Source: Bicyclus anynana
Lineage: Eukaryota; Arthropoda; Insecta; Lepidoptera; Nymphalidae
Direction of reading: 5' to 3'
Assembly: GCF_947172395.1 (NCBI RefSeq)
Contig: NC_069097.1
Span: 4,448,142-4,512,141 of the forward strand
DNA length: 64,000 nt
The notes under the pieces are model-generated. The model was given only the letters and a program-made list of their open reading frames with translations, had not been told where the DNA came from and made no database searches. Shown here in pieces: positions 11,816 to 22,258 of this stretch. The position numbers and the translations under genes were made by a program. Position 1 is the first letter of the stretch. Each line of letters starts with the position of its first letter.

Positions 11816-12294
11816 CGGGGGTTTTTCAAGATTTTCAATTTTATTAATATTTTCCAGGTTAGAATTTGAGGTTTAAATTACTTTGTATACAATTTGTATG
11901 TCACCCGGGGCGTTATTACGAATCTTTTGTCACCTCATTCAGTAGTACAGTAGTTTAAGCGTTACGGTGGAACATACAGACATACATACATAGACTGCCA
12001 AAATCATTACCCTTTTGGCTTCGCCGTAGTCGGATAAAGAAGGATCCCCTTACTATTTTTAAACAGATTTAAACACAAAATCCCGCGGCAGCTTTCTGTT
12101 TCCAAGCGTAATCGTATGAACACGGAATTAATCAGCTTTGTGTTGATGATGTGGATAGTAATCCATTTTAAATCGCGTCCCAGAGAGTGGGACGCAGCGC
12201 GGTTGAATTAATGCATACGATTGAGTGTACTGGCACGCTCGATGTACTGCCTATTTACGATTTGGATTGAAAATTCAAAATTACGCTTAAGTTA

Positions 12295-12560
12295 ACAATA
12301 ATTATCTTCAAAGGAAAAGCCGAAAAGGAAAAAGATTTACACGAGATTACCGCCATGTGCAATGTTGAGTCAACTATTATTGTTCCGATGGTTGTTTCAG
12401 TCAATGGTCTTATAGCGAAAAGCTTCGACCAACATCTTAAGAAGCTTTCACTTAACTGTTGGATCAAGAGTCGGATACAGAAGGCAGTGATTGTTGAGAC
12501 GGCGCGTATTGTGAGAAGGTTCCTCACTCTGGAGCCCTGACCACGTTGCTTGGGCACTCA
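12295..12560 (+). pseudogene. Non-LTR retrotransposon 3' coding remnant
   Basis: The frame ending in TGA at 12538-12540 encodes about 75 residues. They include IIVPMVVSVNGLIAKSFDQH and IQKAVIVETARIVRRFLTLE. The pattern 'I-P-V-V ... K-S-hydrophobic ... L-K-L ... I-Q-K-A ... T-A-R-I-V-R-R-F-L' is typical of the extreme C terminus of some insect non-LTR retrotransposon ORFs. No reverse-transcriptase core remains upstream. The clade cannot be assigned. Confidence 0.55.
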
Positions 12561-13523
12561 AATGTCCCGCAACGGGAGGGTTGATTTTTTTTATAAATTT
12601 TTAATAGTGTTTTGTATTTTATATCTATATTGACATTGTTAAAAATTTAAAAAAAAAAATCTAATAAATACTAAATGAGAGAATTTAAATTATCTTCATT
12701 AATTCATATTATTTTTTTGCTCGTTTGTTTTTAGCGAATACGCTTAGAAATTACTGGATTCATTTAAAAAAAATATTTGTCTTATGTAAATCTACGCTAT
12801 CAGCGAGTAACCTAATAATTTATTTTCTATTCTTACAGGAACGGAATCATGGTATCGATTTCAAAATCACAATATTAATTGTTGTCTGCCTTGGCCATTT
12901 TTGTACACATTTCTCGATTTCTACCTGATTTTTTTTCTTGTTTTGTCCTTTTTAGACCCCTTTTTATACGTTCTGTTAATAAAAAAATAAGACGTACTTA
13001 TCTTTAATAGAACTTCATAAGTTATTATTGAAAAAAAAATCGGTGGAAAAAACATGACTACATGATGTCTGAATTTATTTTTTGACAGTACATTAAAATA
13101 TGAAATATACAAAACGTGCTCGTGGAACAACAAAAAAAAATAGTTATATCTAGTTATTATTCAGAGTATTTTACGGTTGCTGGACCGTAAAAACAAGTTT
13201 TCAGAAAATTCAGCCACATGCATAAAACGAAAACATTGTTGACTGAAAAAGTGTTTTCAAGTTTCCGAATAGTAAAAACGGGGTCAGCTCGCCTCGTTAC
13301 TTTGCACATAAATTGTCGGACAACGCCGGGCAGCAGTTAGAATACATTGCTTCAATTATACAAGGAGAATGGTGTTGCATTCACAAGATGCTCTCGACAA
13401 CAAAGACTGTATGTTCAACTGAAACGGGAAATTGCATAAAATGTCTGAACATTGCTTATGGCAGTGTTTCTCAAACTTTATATGTCTATACAAAGTTACA
13501 AACCTCTTGTATTTCATTTATAC
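12561..13523. other. Unassigned AT-rich sequence
   Basis: No gene is supported. CAGTGTTTCTCAAACTTT near 13462 resembles a hAT-type terminal repeat, but no matching opposite end was found. Confidence 0.4.
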
Positions 13524-13682
13524 TTCAATACTTATAATAAAAGTGGCCGAATTAATTAAACATTTATTCGCAATTTGAGATTTTACTTATACCATTTGTA
13601 ACAACAAACGTTAGCGTGTCATAAAGCACGCTAGCGCCATCTTGAATCTATACTTATAATACAAATTCTGTATATTTGGTAC
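13524..13682 (+). mobile_element. Helitron-like fragment, split by RTE insertion
   Basis: The sequence ACTTATAATAAAAGTGGCCG through ACTTATAATACAAATTCTG matches the 5' part of the Helitron copies at 42071-42551 and 58359-58935. It stops at the RTE target site. A short continuation (CATTCATTGAAGATATTTTG) follows the RTE at 16934, as expected for an insertion inside this repeat. Confidence 0.75.
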
Positions 13683-16600
13683 GGGGTGTAAGGGGGAGGC
13701 TAGTACCAGTCTGTCTCCCCAATTGTCAACCTCACCTGCTCGTGGTGCACCCTGCAGATGGACCGACGAGGCTCTGGCGACCGACGAATGGCGGTATATC
13801 CATTCCCACAGGCTAGATTAAGAAATGCCTCAGGGCGGTGTCGGGCAGCAGCGACATCGGCGCGAATAATCTAGCACTGCGCTGACCAACCCGCATGCCC
13901 AGCGTGGTCAGTATCGGGCAAAACTTTGTATGGACCGAACAAATATAACGCAGCCCCTAGTCCCCGGCAGCCCCGCTATTCCTGGCTCTGGCAGCGGGTA
14001 CGGTAACGGCGGGGCAAGGGGTGTTAAGAATCTCCGGCAGAGATTCCGCTGCCAACCCCGACGACTAGACCTGGCAACATACAACGCACGCACTTTGAGG
14101 TCCGACGAAAAGGTCATCGAGCTGGAAGAAGTTATGAGCAAGTTGCACTGGGATGTCATAGGATTGTCTGAAGTCCGAAGAGAGGGGGAGGGCTCGATAA
14201 TCCTTGAATCCGGCAACATGCTCTACTACCGGGAGGGCGACCAACAGTCCCAAGGTGGTGTCGGATTTATCGTTCACAAGTCCCTCGTGAACAATGTTGT
14301 AAAAGTCGAGAGTGTGTCGAGCAGGGTAGCGTTCCTGGTCCTCCGAATTACCAAACGGTATTTGTTGAAGGTTATACAGGTTTACGCACCGACCTCGACA
14401 CATCCCGACGAGGAGGTAGAGGTATTGTATGAGGATATTTCTAAAGCCATACATGCCTCAAACTCTTATTACAATGTTGTGATGGGGGATTTTAACGCAC
14501 AGCTGGGCGAACGTAGCGGTTCAGAGTTGAAAGTGGGACGATTTGGGTATGGGCAACGGAACGATAGGGGCCAAATGTTGGCTGACTTCATGGAGAAGGA
14601 GGGCCTCTTTATGATGAACTCCTTCTTCAAGAAGCCACCACACAGGAAATGGACCTGGATGAGCCCCAATGGTTCCACGAAAAATGAGATTGACTTCATC
14701 TTGTCTACCAAACGGCAAATATTCAACGATGTTTCTGTGATCCATAGGGTGAAAACCGGTAGCGATCACCGAATGGTTAGAGGCACGTTGAATATCAACG
14801 TTCAGCTGGAACGGTATCGACTGGTGAAGTCTACGCTCCGACCTACTCGTGCCCATATCCAAAACCCCGAGTCCTTTCAACTAGAACTGCAGAACCGCTT
14901 TGATTGCCTAGCAAATTGCGAAACTGTGGACGATCTGAACAACAGGTTCGTGGAAACTGTCCATTCCGTTGGGTCTAAGTTCTATAAGACCCACCGTACG
15001 AAAAGAACCAAAAAGTTCTCAGACCATACACTTAAACTCATGGAAGAGAGGCAAAAAATGAGATTACAGTCTTCAGCAGATGCGTCAAAATACCGACAAA
15101 TCAGTAGACAGATCTCTAAGTCGCAAACCAGCGACTTGCGAAACTTCAATACCGAGCGTATTAAAAATGCGATTGAAAACAATCGCGGCTCGAAAGTTTT
15201 CGCCAGAGATCTGTCTATTGGACAGAGGCAGCTGACGCGTTTGAAGACCGAGCACGGTAATCTTATTTCTTCCAAGCCCGAGTTATTAAGTGAGGTCGAG
15301 AAGTTCTATGGACAGCTATACATGACTACTCAGCAGCCTGTTGAAAACTTGGCTAAAGACCCCAGAGCCAAGTTGACCCGACACTATACCGAAGATATCC
15401 CGGACGTCAGCCTATACGAGATTAGTGTGGCTCTCAAACAACTGAAGAACAATAAGGCGCCAGGTGAGGACGGAATCACAGCAGAACTCCTGAAAGCGGG
15501 TGGAAAACCGATACTTAAAGTCCTTCAGCGATTGTTCAATTCCGTCATTCACGAGGGCACGACGCCTGAGGCGTGGCATAGGAGCGTGGTGGTTCTGTTC
15601 TTCAAAAAAGGTGACAACACCTTGCTGAAGAATTACAGACCCATCTCGCTGCTAAGCCATGTTTACAAATTGTTCTCGAGAGTCATGACGAATCGTCTCG
15701 CTAATAGGTTTGACGACTTCCAGCCTCCCGAACAAGCCGGTTTCCGAAAAGGCTTTAGTACCATAGACCACATCCATACGCTGCGGCAGGTTATACAGAA
15801 GACTCACGAGTATAACCAGCCACTTTGCTTAGCGTTTGTGGACTATGAGAAAGCCTTCGATTCGGTGGAAACCTGGGCTGTGCTAAGGTCATTGCAGAGA
15901 TGCCGAATTGATTACAGGTATATGCAAGCGTTGAAGTGCTTGTACGAAAACGCCACTATGTCAGTCCGTATTCAGGATCAGACTACGAGGCCAATCCAGT
16001 TGCAGCGAGGAGTGCGTCAGGGAGATGTGATCTCTCCGAAGCTATTTACCGCCGCATTGGAAGACGTCTTTAAGCTTCTGGACTGGGGCGGACTTGGCAT
16101 CAACATCAATGGCGAGTACATCACTCAACTGCGGTTCGCGGATGATGTAGTCATCATGGCACAGACTCTGGATGACCTTAGTACCATGCTTAATGACCTC
16201 AGCAGCGTTTCTCAACAGGTGGGCCTGAAAATGAACATGGGCAAAACAAAAATAATGTGTAATGCTCATGTATCGCTCCACCCAGTTATAGTTGAGAACG
16301 CTGCACTCGAAATTGTAGACGAATACATATACCTAGGACATATGATCCAGTTAGGTAGGTCCAGTTTCGAGAAAGAGGTGAACCGTCGAATCCAACTCGG
16401 CTGGGCTGCATTCGGGAAACTTCGCGACATCTTTTCGTCCGAAATTCCTCAGTGCCTGAAGACAAAAGTCTTCGAACAGTGCGTGTTGCCAGTGATGACC
16501 TATGGTTCCGAGACTTGGTCGCTAACTATGGGCCTCATAAGAAGGCTCAGAGTCACACAGCGGGCGATGGAACGAGTTATGTTAGGAGTATCTCTGCGTG

Positions 16601-16924
16601 ATCGAATCAGAAATGAGGAGATCCGCAGAAGAACCAAAGTCACCGACATAGCTCAACGAGTTGCGAAGCTGAAGTGGCAATGGGCGGGGCACATAGTGCG
16701 AAGAGCCGATGGACGTTGGGGTCCCAAAGTGCTGGAATGGCGACCCCGCACTAGTAAGCGCAGTGTTGGCCGACCCCCCACCAGGTGGACTGACGACATC
16801 AAGCGAGTCGCAGGGATTCGCTGGATGCAGTTGGCTCAGTATCGTGATGTTTGGAAGTCCCTACAAAAGGCCTATGTCCTGCAGTGGACGTCCATCGGCT
16901 GATATGATGATGATGATGATGATG
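13683..16924 (+). mobile_element. Full-length RTE-clade LINE
   Basis: A 247-bp 5' region, one long ORF (13930-16902) and a very short 3' end finishing in (GAT)n. The 11-bp direct repeat ATATTTGGTAC flanks it at 13672-13682 and 16925-16935. A single ORF with an apurinic-type endonuclease and reverse transcriptase, followed by almost no 3' UTR and a microsatellite tail, is the RTE plan. Related paralogous copies of the host repeat at 42180-42230 and 58770-58830 lack the insertion. Rearranged relatives lie at 33125-33546 and 39151-39733. Confidence 0.93.
13930..16902 (+). CDS. RTE endonuclease/reverse transcriptase ORF
   Basis: An intact 990-aa protein that would nick the target DNA and reverse-transcribe the element RNA at the nick. 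The endonuclease covers roughly residues 45-290, with YNART, the catalytic-glutamate block LSEVRR, VYAPT, MGDFNAQ (from 185), NEIDF and SDHR (278-281). The reverse transcriptase covers roughly 500-780, with NYRPISLLS (from 568), the motif-A block DYEKAFDS (from 638), RGVRQGD (from 693) and FADD (736-739). The C-terminal region has KRSVGRPPTRW and ends near AYVLQWTSIG. No stop or frameshift and no missing catalytic residue was seen, so it may still be competent. The first in-frame ATG was taken as the start; the codon choice near it does not exclude an earlier non-ATG start. Confidence 0.93.
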   Translation: MDRTNITQPLVPGSPAIPGSGSGYGNGGARGVKNLRQRFRCQPRRLDLATYNARTLRSDEKVIELEEVMSKLHWDVIGLSEVRREGEGSIILESGNMLYYREGDQQSQGGVGFIVHKSLVNNVVKVESVSSRVAFLVLRITKRYLLKVIQVYAPTSTHPDEEVEVLYEDISKAIHASNSYYNVVMGDFNAQLGERSGSELKVGRFGYGQRNDRGQMLADFMEKEGLFMMNSFFKKPPHRKWTWMSPNGSTKNEIDFILSTKRQIFNDVSVIHRVKTGSDHRMVRGTLNINVQLERYRLVKSTLRPTRAHIQNPESFQLELQNRFDCLANCETVDDLNNRFVETVHSVGSKFYKTHRTKRTKKFSDHTLKLMEERQKMRLQSSADASKYRQISRQISKSQTSDLRNFNTERIKNAIENNRGSKVFARDLSIGQRQLTRLKTEHGNLISSKPELLSEVEKFYGQLYMTTQQPVENLAKDPRAKLTRHYTEDIPDVSLYEISVALKQLKNNKAPGEDGITAELLKAGGKPILKVLQRLFNSVIHEGTTPEAWHRSVVVLFFKKGDNTLLKNYRPISLLSHVYKLFSRVMTNRLANRFDDFQPPEQAGFRKGFSTIDHIHTLRQVIQKTHEYNQPLCLAFVDYEKAFDSVETWAVLRSLQRCRIDYRYMQALKCLYENATMSVRIQDQTTRPIQLQRGVRQGDVISPKLFTAALEDVFKLLDWGGLGININGEYITQLRFADDVVIMAQTLDDLSTMLNDLSSVSQQVGLKMNMGKTKIMCNAHVSLHPVIVENAALEIVDEYIYLGHMIQLGRSSFEKEVNRRIQLGWAAFGKLRDIFSSEIPQCLKTKVFEQCVLPVMTYGSETWSLTMGLIRRLRVTQRAMERVMLGVSLRDRIRNEEIRRRTKVTDIAQRVAKLKWQWAGHIVRRADGRWGPKVLEWRPRTSKRSVGRPPTRWTDDIKRVAGIRWMQLAQYRDVWKSLQKAYVLQWTSIG

Positions 16925-16935
16925 ATATTTGGTAC

Positions 16936-17261
16936 ATTCATTGAAGATATTTTGAAAATTTTTGTTGGGGCGAAGTCACCGTACCCATACTATCTGAAAA
17001 ACATTTTAATAATTATATTTCTTCCTCTACGTATTTCAGTGTTCTATGATCCGGTTTGGAAACTCGCTAACATGGAATGGGTGTGGCAGTTTATAAAGAC
17101 CTATGTGCCTAATCTATCCGGTATCGTACCGGAATACAATTGCTTTGCCGATAAAATGGTAATTAGCCACGATCAACGTTAAAGACCTGGGTGCTTTTAC
17201 AGCTGTTACAATAAAACATTTTCCATTTAATGAATTAAGTAACTATATGTTTTATTATTTT
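16936..17261. other. Repeat remnants between RTE and next Helitron
   Basis: The first 25 bases continue the split Helitron. The stretch from about 17100 to 17195 aligns loosely with a decayed minus-strand SINE-A (ATCGTACCGGAA, TTTGCCG, GTAATTAGCCACG, AGACCTGG). No gene is supported, although an ORF with a splice-acceptor-like start crosses it. Confidence 0.45.
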
Positions 17262-17540
17262 TATCAATCAATGTAAACTTTCAAGCAATATTTCACCAAT
17301 AAAGAGGTTTAATTTTAAAAATTTTTGAATCACCTTATATTTCGTATATTTTTATGATTTATGAAAAAAATTGTAAAACTATGACTCTAAAAATTAAGGA
17401 TTTCCCATACAAACTTTCAACCCCTATTTTACCCCTTTTTTATTTTATTTTCGCAATAAAAAGTATCCTATAACCTTTGCCGTACTAAGGTCTTAAACCG
17501 TGCCAAGTTTCATTTGAATTCATTTAGTCAGCGTGATGCC
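17262..17540 (-). mobile_element. Helitron-like fragment
   Basis: It shares the ACTTTCAACCCCTATTTTAC and CCGTGCCAAGTTTCATTTG blocks, in the same order and orientation, with the Helitron at 58359-58935. Both ends are missing. Confidence 0.7.
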
Positions 17541-18235
17541 TGAATAACAAAAAAACAGACAAACAAAAATAAAAAAAAATTTTGGCTTCAGTCTTAAATT
17601 ACTGCCACTATAAATAAAATGAAAATACGATGAAAAACGATGAAGTAATTTATTATTATCTGAATGGTACACCCATTTACTTATTAAGCCTGCTTGTAAA
17701 TCGCTGTCTAGGACTAACATGTCATTGAATAAAATAAACCTTATTTACTAAGAAGGTATATTACTCACTTTTTGTACCTTTGTCCTATTCCTCCGATTTA
17801 TTTGTACAATCTATAAATGGCTCGTATAAAAGGTATTGATTTGGTTTCTGCTTACACTGAAGCTTTGTTTACATTAGGTATTATGATTACGTGAACCCTT
17901 TTGTGAAGCCCCTTCTATTATATTTACTGACAAATACATTGCCAGGAGTGTTTCTAAGGAAAAACGATCTTTTTGTTATCGGTGTATTACGATCACAAAG
18001 GAATTCAAACATTTGTTATTGTATTAGAACTGTAGCCAGGGTTCCGTTAGGCGTCGTTCTATGAACTAATATTCATTCGACCTACCTATAGGCGTAAACG
18101 TAATAAAAACCTGATCCTCCGTCTCCTGATCTCCGTCTCCTGAACAAAAAATGACGTATCCCAATTCTGCTAAGTTCGCACATAGATACGTACACCCCGA
18201 AATGCTCACAGATGCACATTTGAAGGCAGACCGTC
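17541..18235. other. Unassigned sequence
   Basis: No gene or recognised repeat, apart from scattered AT-rich runs. Confidence 0.4.
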
Positions 18236-18319
18236 ATTAATTTTCTATCCTGGCAATACACTTCACACTCACACGTTTATGTGTGAGTGTGAAGTGTATT
18301 GCCAGGATAGAAAATTAAT
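18236..18319. repeat. Perfect 39-bp-arm hairpin
   Basis: The arms 18236-18274 and 18281-18319 are exact reverse complements by eye, separated by six bases. The left arm starts ATTAATTTTCTATCCTGGC and ends CACTCACAC. There is no coding capacity, and no flanking direct repeat was noticed. Confidence 0.9.
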
Positions 18320-18544
18320 TATTCTCGACGCCATAGTTGTCTGATAGCGAGATACCGTCTGTTTATTATTAGCCTATGCCTATAGGCAATTTTATAATCT
18401 AAAATTAGTATATAAAAATCTTGAATCAGTGTTTATGGTTGCACTCCTCCCCTACAAGCACGAACCCTAGGGCTAAAACTATTGGAAGGCAAGCTTGCCA
18501 GGAGCGTGAGCATACAGTCCTAATGATAGGTAGACTTTAGGATC

Positions 18545-18660
18545 ACTATACCATGATTAGTTAGCACTCTTCCCACAAAGACGTATCGCCAAGCGATTTA
18601 GCGTTCCAGTAGGATCATACACCTAACAAGTCGTAGCCCGCTTCCTGCAAGTTTCGCAAC
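18545..18660 (+). mobile_element. SINE-A fragment
   Basis: Internal SINE-A sequence: ACAAAGACGTATCGCCAAGC, then GATTTAGCGTTCCAGTA and AACAAGTCGTAGCCCGCTTC. Head and tail are missing. Confidence 0.65.
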
Positions 18661-20028
18661 ATCAAATGAAACCTTTTTTACATGCAAAGAAGTGAGACTT
18701 TTATGTGGGTACTTTATGGACTCTATTGTTGACAAAGGATCTTAATTATTAAATTCTAAACCTTCAATACAATTTCAACATTGTACGCAGTCACCGGCAA
18801 ATGTTAACAAAGAGTAAAAGTAATACGTTTTATATAACATTTTTTAATATTGCGTTTATATTTCTACCCTTTTCAATGCCAATACAAAAAGCTTTTGTTG
18901 GTATTGTTCGAGAAAAATGTTATTTGCAAGAATAAAAATGTATATTTTACACTGAAACTTGTTTTGATGTTACTGGAGGTTATAATGAAAAACGTTTAAT
19001 TAATATTTTTTCACCGCTCACGCCACAGAATGAGGACATATGTTCAAAATGGTCAGTAAAGAGAAGAATTAATTTATGATTCTATATTATGGTAAGTTAA
19101 ATAAACCTACCTATAGGTAGGTTTATTTAACCTACCATATTTTTTCTATTCATATAGAAATTCATCCAATGTAAAAATACCATCTTAGATTTTCCAATGT
19201 CTGGGGAAGCCAGGATGATTGTTTTAAAAATTCTTTTCACTACTCTTGCTCAAAAACACTGTCATATTACCACTCCACAGCGGGGCTAAACAAGCATATT
19301 AGCCTCTAGGGGCTAAAGTAATTTTGTTTTTTTAATTCTTGTCTGTTACGAGTACTAGCCTACTATAAAACGGAGGAGGTTTTATCCGAAAATTGAATCA
19401 TTATAGGTAAGGCTCTGATTGTTTTGAAAAATAAATAAAAAGCTTTAAATTGGAAATAAATGCAGCGTTCTTGTCTGTGGAATGCGTTCATTCTTTTATT
19501 TAATTTTTATTGAAGACATGGGACATCCTTTACGGTGTAATACCTTTGCCTTTTTCTCATGTGAAAAAAATAAAATTAAAAAGCGAGAATTTAAAAAACA
19601 AATAATACACACTTGATTTAATTTAGAAAATAATTGTAAATTTGTGACCGTAACTTTCATATATTTCAACATTAATTGTTATTGGTGTCTTCATCTACTG
19701 AGAATGGTGATCCTAATTTGGAGATGGATGAAATTTTCAATCTGTTACCATCAGTCCAGACGCATTTACTTGAATAAGTGAAGAATACAACAACAAATGG
19801 ATTCACTTACGAAAGGAGTTTTTTAAACTATTATCTCCGACGTTTACCTCATATACTCGTTATCCATCTTCACAGTAGTCGGAAATTATGTTACCGGGTA
19901 AAAGCATCTCCCATAATATCCAAAATTGTAGACTTTGTACATTTAATTTTCAATTAAATAAATCATTGAATATTGACCTAACTATTTTATTTTCTCGCAA
20001 TCGTAGTGAAAAGCAGAGTGTAACACGC
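18661..20028. other. Unassigned AT-rich sequence with a palindrome
   Basis: No gene is supported. It contains the palindrome at 19088-19139. Near 19275 and 19298 there are two direct GGGGCTAAA motifs that resemble the ends of the MITE at 20029-20128. Confidence 0.4.
19088..19139. repeat. Near-perfect palindrome, no spacer
   Basis: Bases 19096-19131 form an exact 36-bp palindrome, with two 18-bp arms meeting at CCTA|TAGG. One mismatch further out, the pairing continues to 19088-19139 (TATGGTA with TACCATA). Confidence 0.85.
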
Positions 20029-20128
20029 GGGGCTAAACCCATTATATACTCGGTTTCTATTTAGGCGGCCCTCGACTTACGTCTCAGGCCCTAAAAATAC
20101 CTCGTATATAATGGGTCTTTTTAGCCCC
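20029..20128. mobile_element. MITE-like inverted-repeat element
   Basis: The terminal repeats read GGGGCTAAACCCATTATATAC on the left. On the right the complementary version has a five-base expansion (TTTTT/AAAAA region). Total length is about 100 bp with no ORF. Superfamily unassigned; no clear target-site duplication. Confidence 0.5.
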
Positions 20129-20401
20129 TTGTATAACAATCTACTATTTCATCAAAAAAAATTCAAACGACTTCAAAATCACAATTAGACTTGATGAAAA
20201 ATAACATCGTATGTGCTATCTTTTGATCACTTTGAAGGCGGTGCCAAGTCAGTGGTTTATTAATTAAAGCTATTTCTGAAAGAATCACGGAAAAGAACTG
20301 TAAACTTTATGATTTAAACGGCTTGATTTAATGCATCACTGTGTTGGCACCAGAGAGATGAGAACCTAGTCGCAATACATTTTTTAACGTAATAATGATA
20401 T

Positions 20402-22258
20402 AAATATGGAACTATATTGGAGCAAAACGAAAGAAAATTAAACGTTTAAATCTTTTCAATAACGGCCAAACAGTTTCGGATGAGGAGGGTGCGCAGATGT
20501 TGGCTGATTATTTTAGCTCTGTCTACTCCACTCTCCCACCGAAATTGGATGTCCAAGAAGCAATGGCGTTGTCAAACGGGAGCAGTAACACAGTCTTTAT
20601 CAATACAATTAGCTTTAAAGATGTTGAGCAAGCTTTAAGAGATCTGAAGCCAAAGAAATCGGTAGGACCAGATGGTATTCCACCTTTTGTTGTAAAAGAC
20701 TGTCGTTTAATATTTATTAAGCCGTTACTACATATTTTTAATACTTGCCTTAGGAATTGCAGGTATCCTCAGGTGTGGAAGATGTCGCGAGTTGTTCCGA
20801 TTCCTAAGAGCGGTTCCGGGTCAGAGGTAAGCAACTTCAGGCCGGTAGCTGTACTGTCAGTGTTTGGCAAGTTGTTCGAACACATCATACATAGGTATAT
20901 AAGCCGTCAAGTTGAAAGTCAACTTTCAAACGCACAGCATGGCTTCAGGATCGGACGTTCTACTGCCAGTAACCTATTAACTTTCCATGCATATGCTACT
21001 GCGGTTCTGGACGGTGGATATCAAGTTGATGCAGCGTATTTTGACTTCCGGAAGGCGTTTGATACCGTAGATAATGACATCCTTCTTCGTAAATTTGCGA
21101 GTATCGGATTTACTCCTACGTTGCTGAAATTCTTCTCCGACTACCTCCGTAACCGGAGCCAGTATGTTCACTTCAACGGACACGTTTCGAACCCATATCA
21201 CACGTATTCCGGAATAAGCCAGGGCTCGAACCTAGGTCCTCTAGAATTTACTATATTCATTAACGACTTGCCTGATGTTGTTAGTTCAGCTCACTGTCTG
21301 TTGTTTGCTGATGACTTGAAATTGTTCTTACGAACCGGGACATTGGTGGATTGCGACCTTTTACAGAGAGACATTCAAAATGTCGCTGAGTGGAGTGACC
21401 GTAATCGGCTGATGTTTAATGAAACTAAGTGTTCTGTAGTAACGTTTACGAGATCGCTCAGACCTTATGAATACCACTATAGATTGGGAGACGTTGTATT
21501 GGAACGACAATCTATCGTGAAGGATTTAGGGGTATTGATGTGTTCCGATCTAAGTTTTGTTGACCACATAAGGACTATCACAACTAGAGCCTACAAAACC
21601 CTCGGTTTTGTATTAAGACAATCGAGAGATCTTGAAAGTGTCGCAGCGATTAAATTACTTTACAATAGCTTTGTGAGAAGTATATTAGAAAGTAACTCAG
21701 TTATCTGGAGTCCACATGAAGTTAAATACAAACTCATGTTGGAGAAACTTCAAAAAAAATTTCTAAGGTGGCTGTACCGCAAACAGTACGGTTATTATGT
21801 TGGATATCCTTACGTATATCCCACGGTTTTTTTACAAGGTATGCTGGGGTATGATTCACTAGAGGTGAGACGTAGCGTAGCTCTAGCGGATTACTTCTTC
21901 CGCCTGATTAGGGGCGAATTGTTGAACCCTTCAGTACTAGAGTTGGTTTCATTCCATATACCCAATATACAAAAAAGGGCACGCAAAATGAAACTGTTCA
22001 CTATTCCAACATGTAGGTTGGTGCAAACCCGCGAGTCACCTCTTGTTCGCGCGTTGGCATTGCTAAGCGGGGTATTGGAGTGGGACCCGGATTTAGATTT
22101 GTTTTTCTCCTCGCCTGCTGAATTTCACAGAACTTTCAGCAGATACGTTCAAGTAATTCAGGAATTATAGATAGTTTATATAAACACATTAGGTTAAGCC
22201 TGTAATGTTTATATATATATATATGTGTATAAAATAAATAAATAAATAAATAAATAAA
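20402..22258 (+). mobile_element. 5'-truncated jockey-like LINE
   Basis: The coding frame is already open at 20404, immediately after unrelated AT-rich flank with a stop, so the insertion is truncated inside its ORF. It ends with a short 3' UTR, a TA run and seven or so AAAT units at 22230-22258. No target-site duplication was found. Confidence 0.85.
20404..22170 (+). CDS. LINE reverse transcriptase, N-terminally truncated
   Basis: An open frame of 589 codons; the first ATG is at 20497, but the frame continues upstream with FNNGQTVSDEEGAQ. That is the usual lead-in to the reverse transcriptase of jockey-superfamily LINEs. Motifs, numbered from the ATG: KKSVGPDGIPP, NFRPVAVLSVFGKLFE, the motif-A block YFDFRKAFDTVD (from 181), SQGSNLGP and FADD (270-273). 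The endonuclease that should precede it is absent, so this copy cannot retrotranspose alone. There is no internal stop, so the insertion is fairly young. Whether it belongs to jockey proper or a sister clade needs a tree. Confidence 0.85.
   Translation: MWNYIGAKRKKIKRLNLFNNGQTVSDEEGAQMLADYFSSVYSTLPPKLDVQEAMALSNGSSNTVFINTISFKDVEQALRDLKPKKSVGPDGIPPFVVKDCRLIFIKPLLHIFNTCLRNCRYPQVWKMSRVVPIPKSGSGSEVSNFRPVAVLSVFGKLFEHIIHRYISRQVESQLSNAQHGFRIGRSTASNLLTFHAYATAVLDGGYQVDAAYFDFRKAFDTVDNDILLRKFASIGFTPTLLKFFSDYLRNRSQYVHFNGHVSNPYHTYSGISQGSNLGPLEFTIFINDLPDVVSSAHCLLFADDLKLFLRTGTLVDCDLLQRDIQNVAEWSDRNRLMFNETKCSVVTFTRSLRPYEYHYRLGDVVLERQSIVKDLGVLMCSDLSFVDHIRTITTRAYKTLGFVLRQSRDLESVAAIKLLYNSFVRSILESNSVIWSPHEVKYKLMLEKLQKKFLRWLYRKQYGYYVGYPYVYPTVFLQGMLGYDSLEVRRSVALADYFFRLIRGELLNPSVLELVSFHIPNIQKRARKMKLFTIPTCRLVQTRESPLVRALALLSGVLEWDPDLDLFFSSPAEFHRTFSRYVQVIQEL

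Noticed and set aside
13462..13480. Possible hAT terminal repeat CAGTGTTTCTCAAACTTT
   Set aside because: No opposite terminus or 8-bp target duplication was found.
14065..16281. Several antisense ORFs of 79-129 residues
   Set aside because: They are shadows of the intact RTE ORF on the other strand.
17025..17215. Terminal-exon-like ORF after the RTE: pyrimidine tract plus AG, an open frame with FYDPVWKLANMEWVWQF, a stop and AATAAA
   Set aside because: The second half aligns loosely with a decayed minus-strand SINE-A (ATCGTACCGGAA, TTTGCCG, TAGCCACG, AGACCTGG), so the frame is probably chance. RNA-seq could reopen it.
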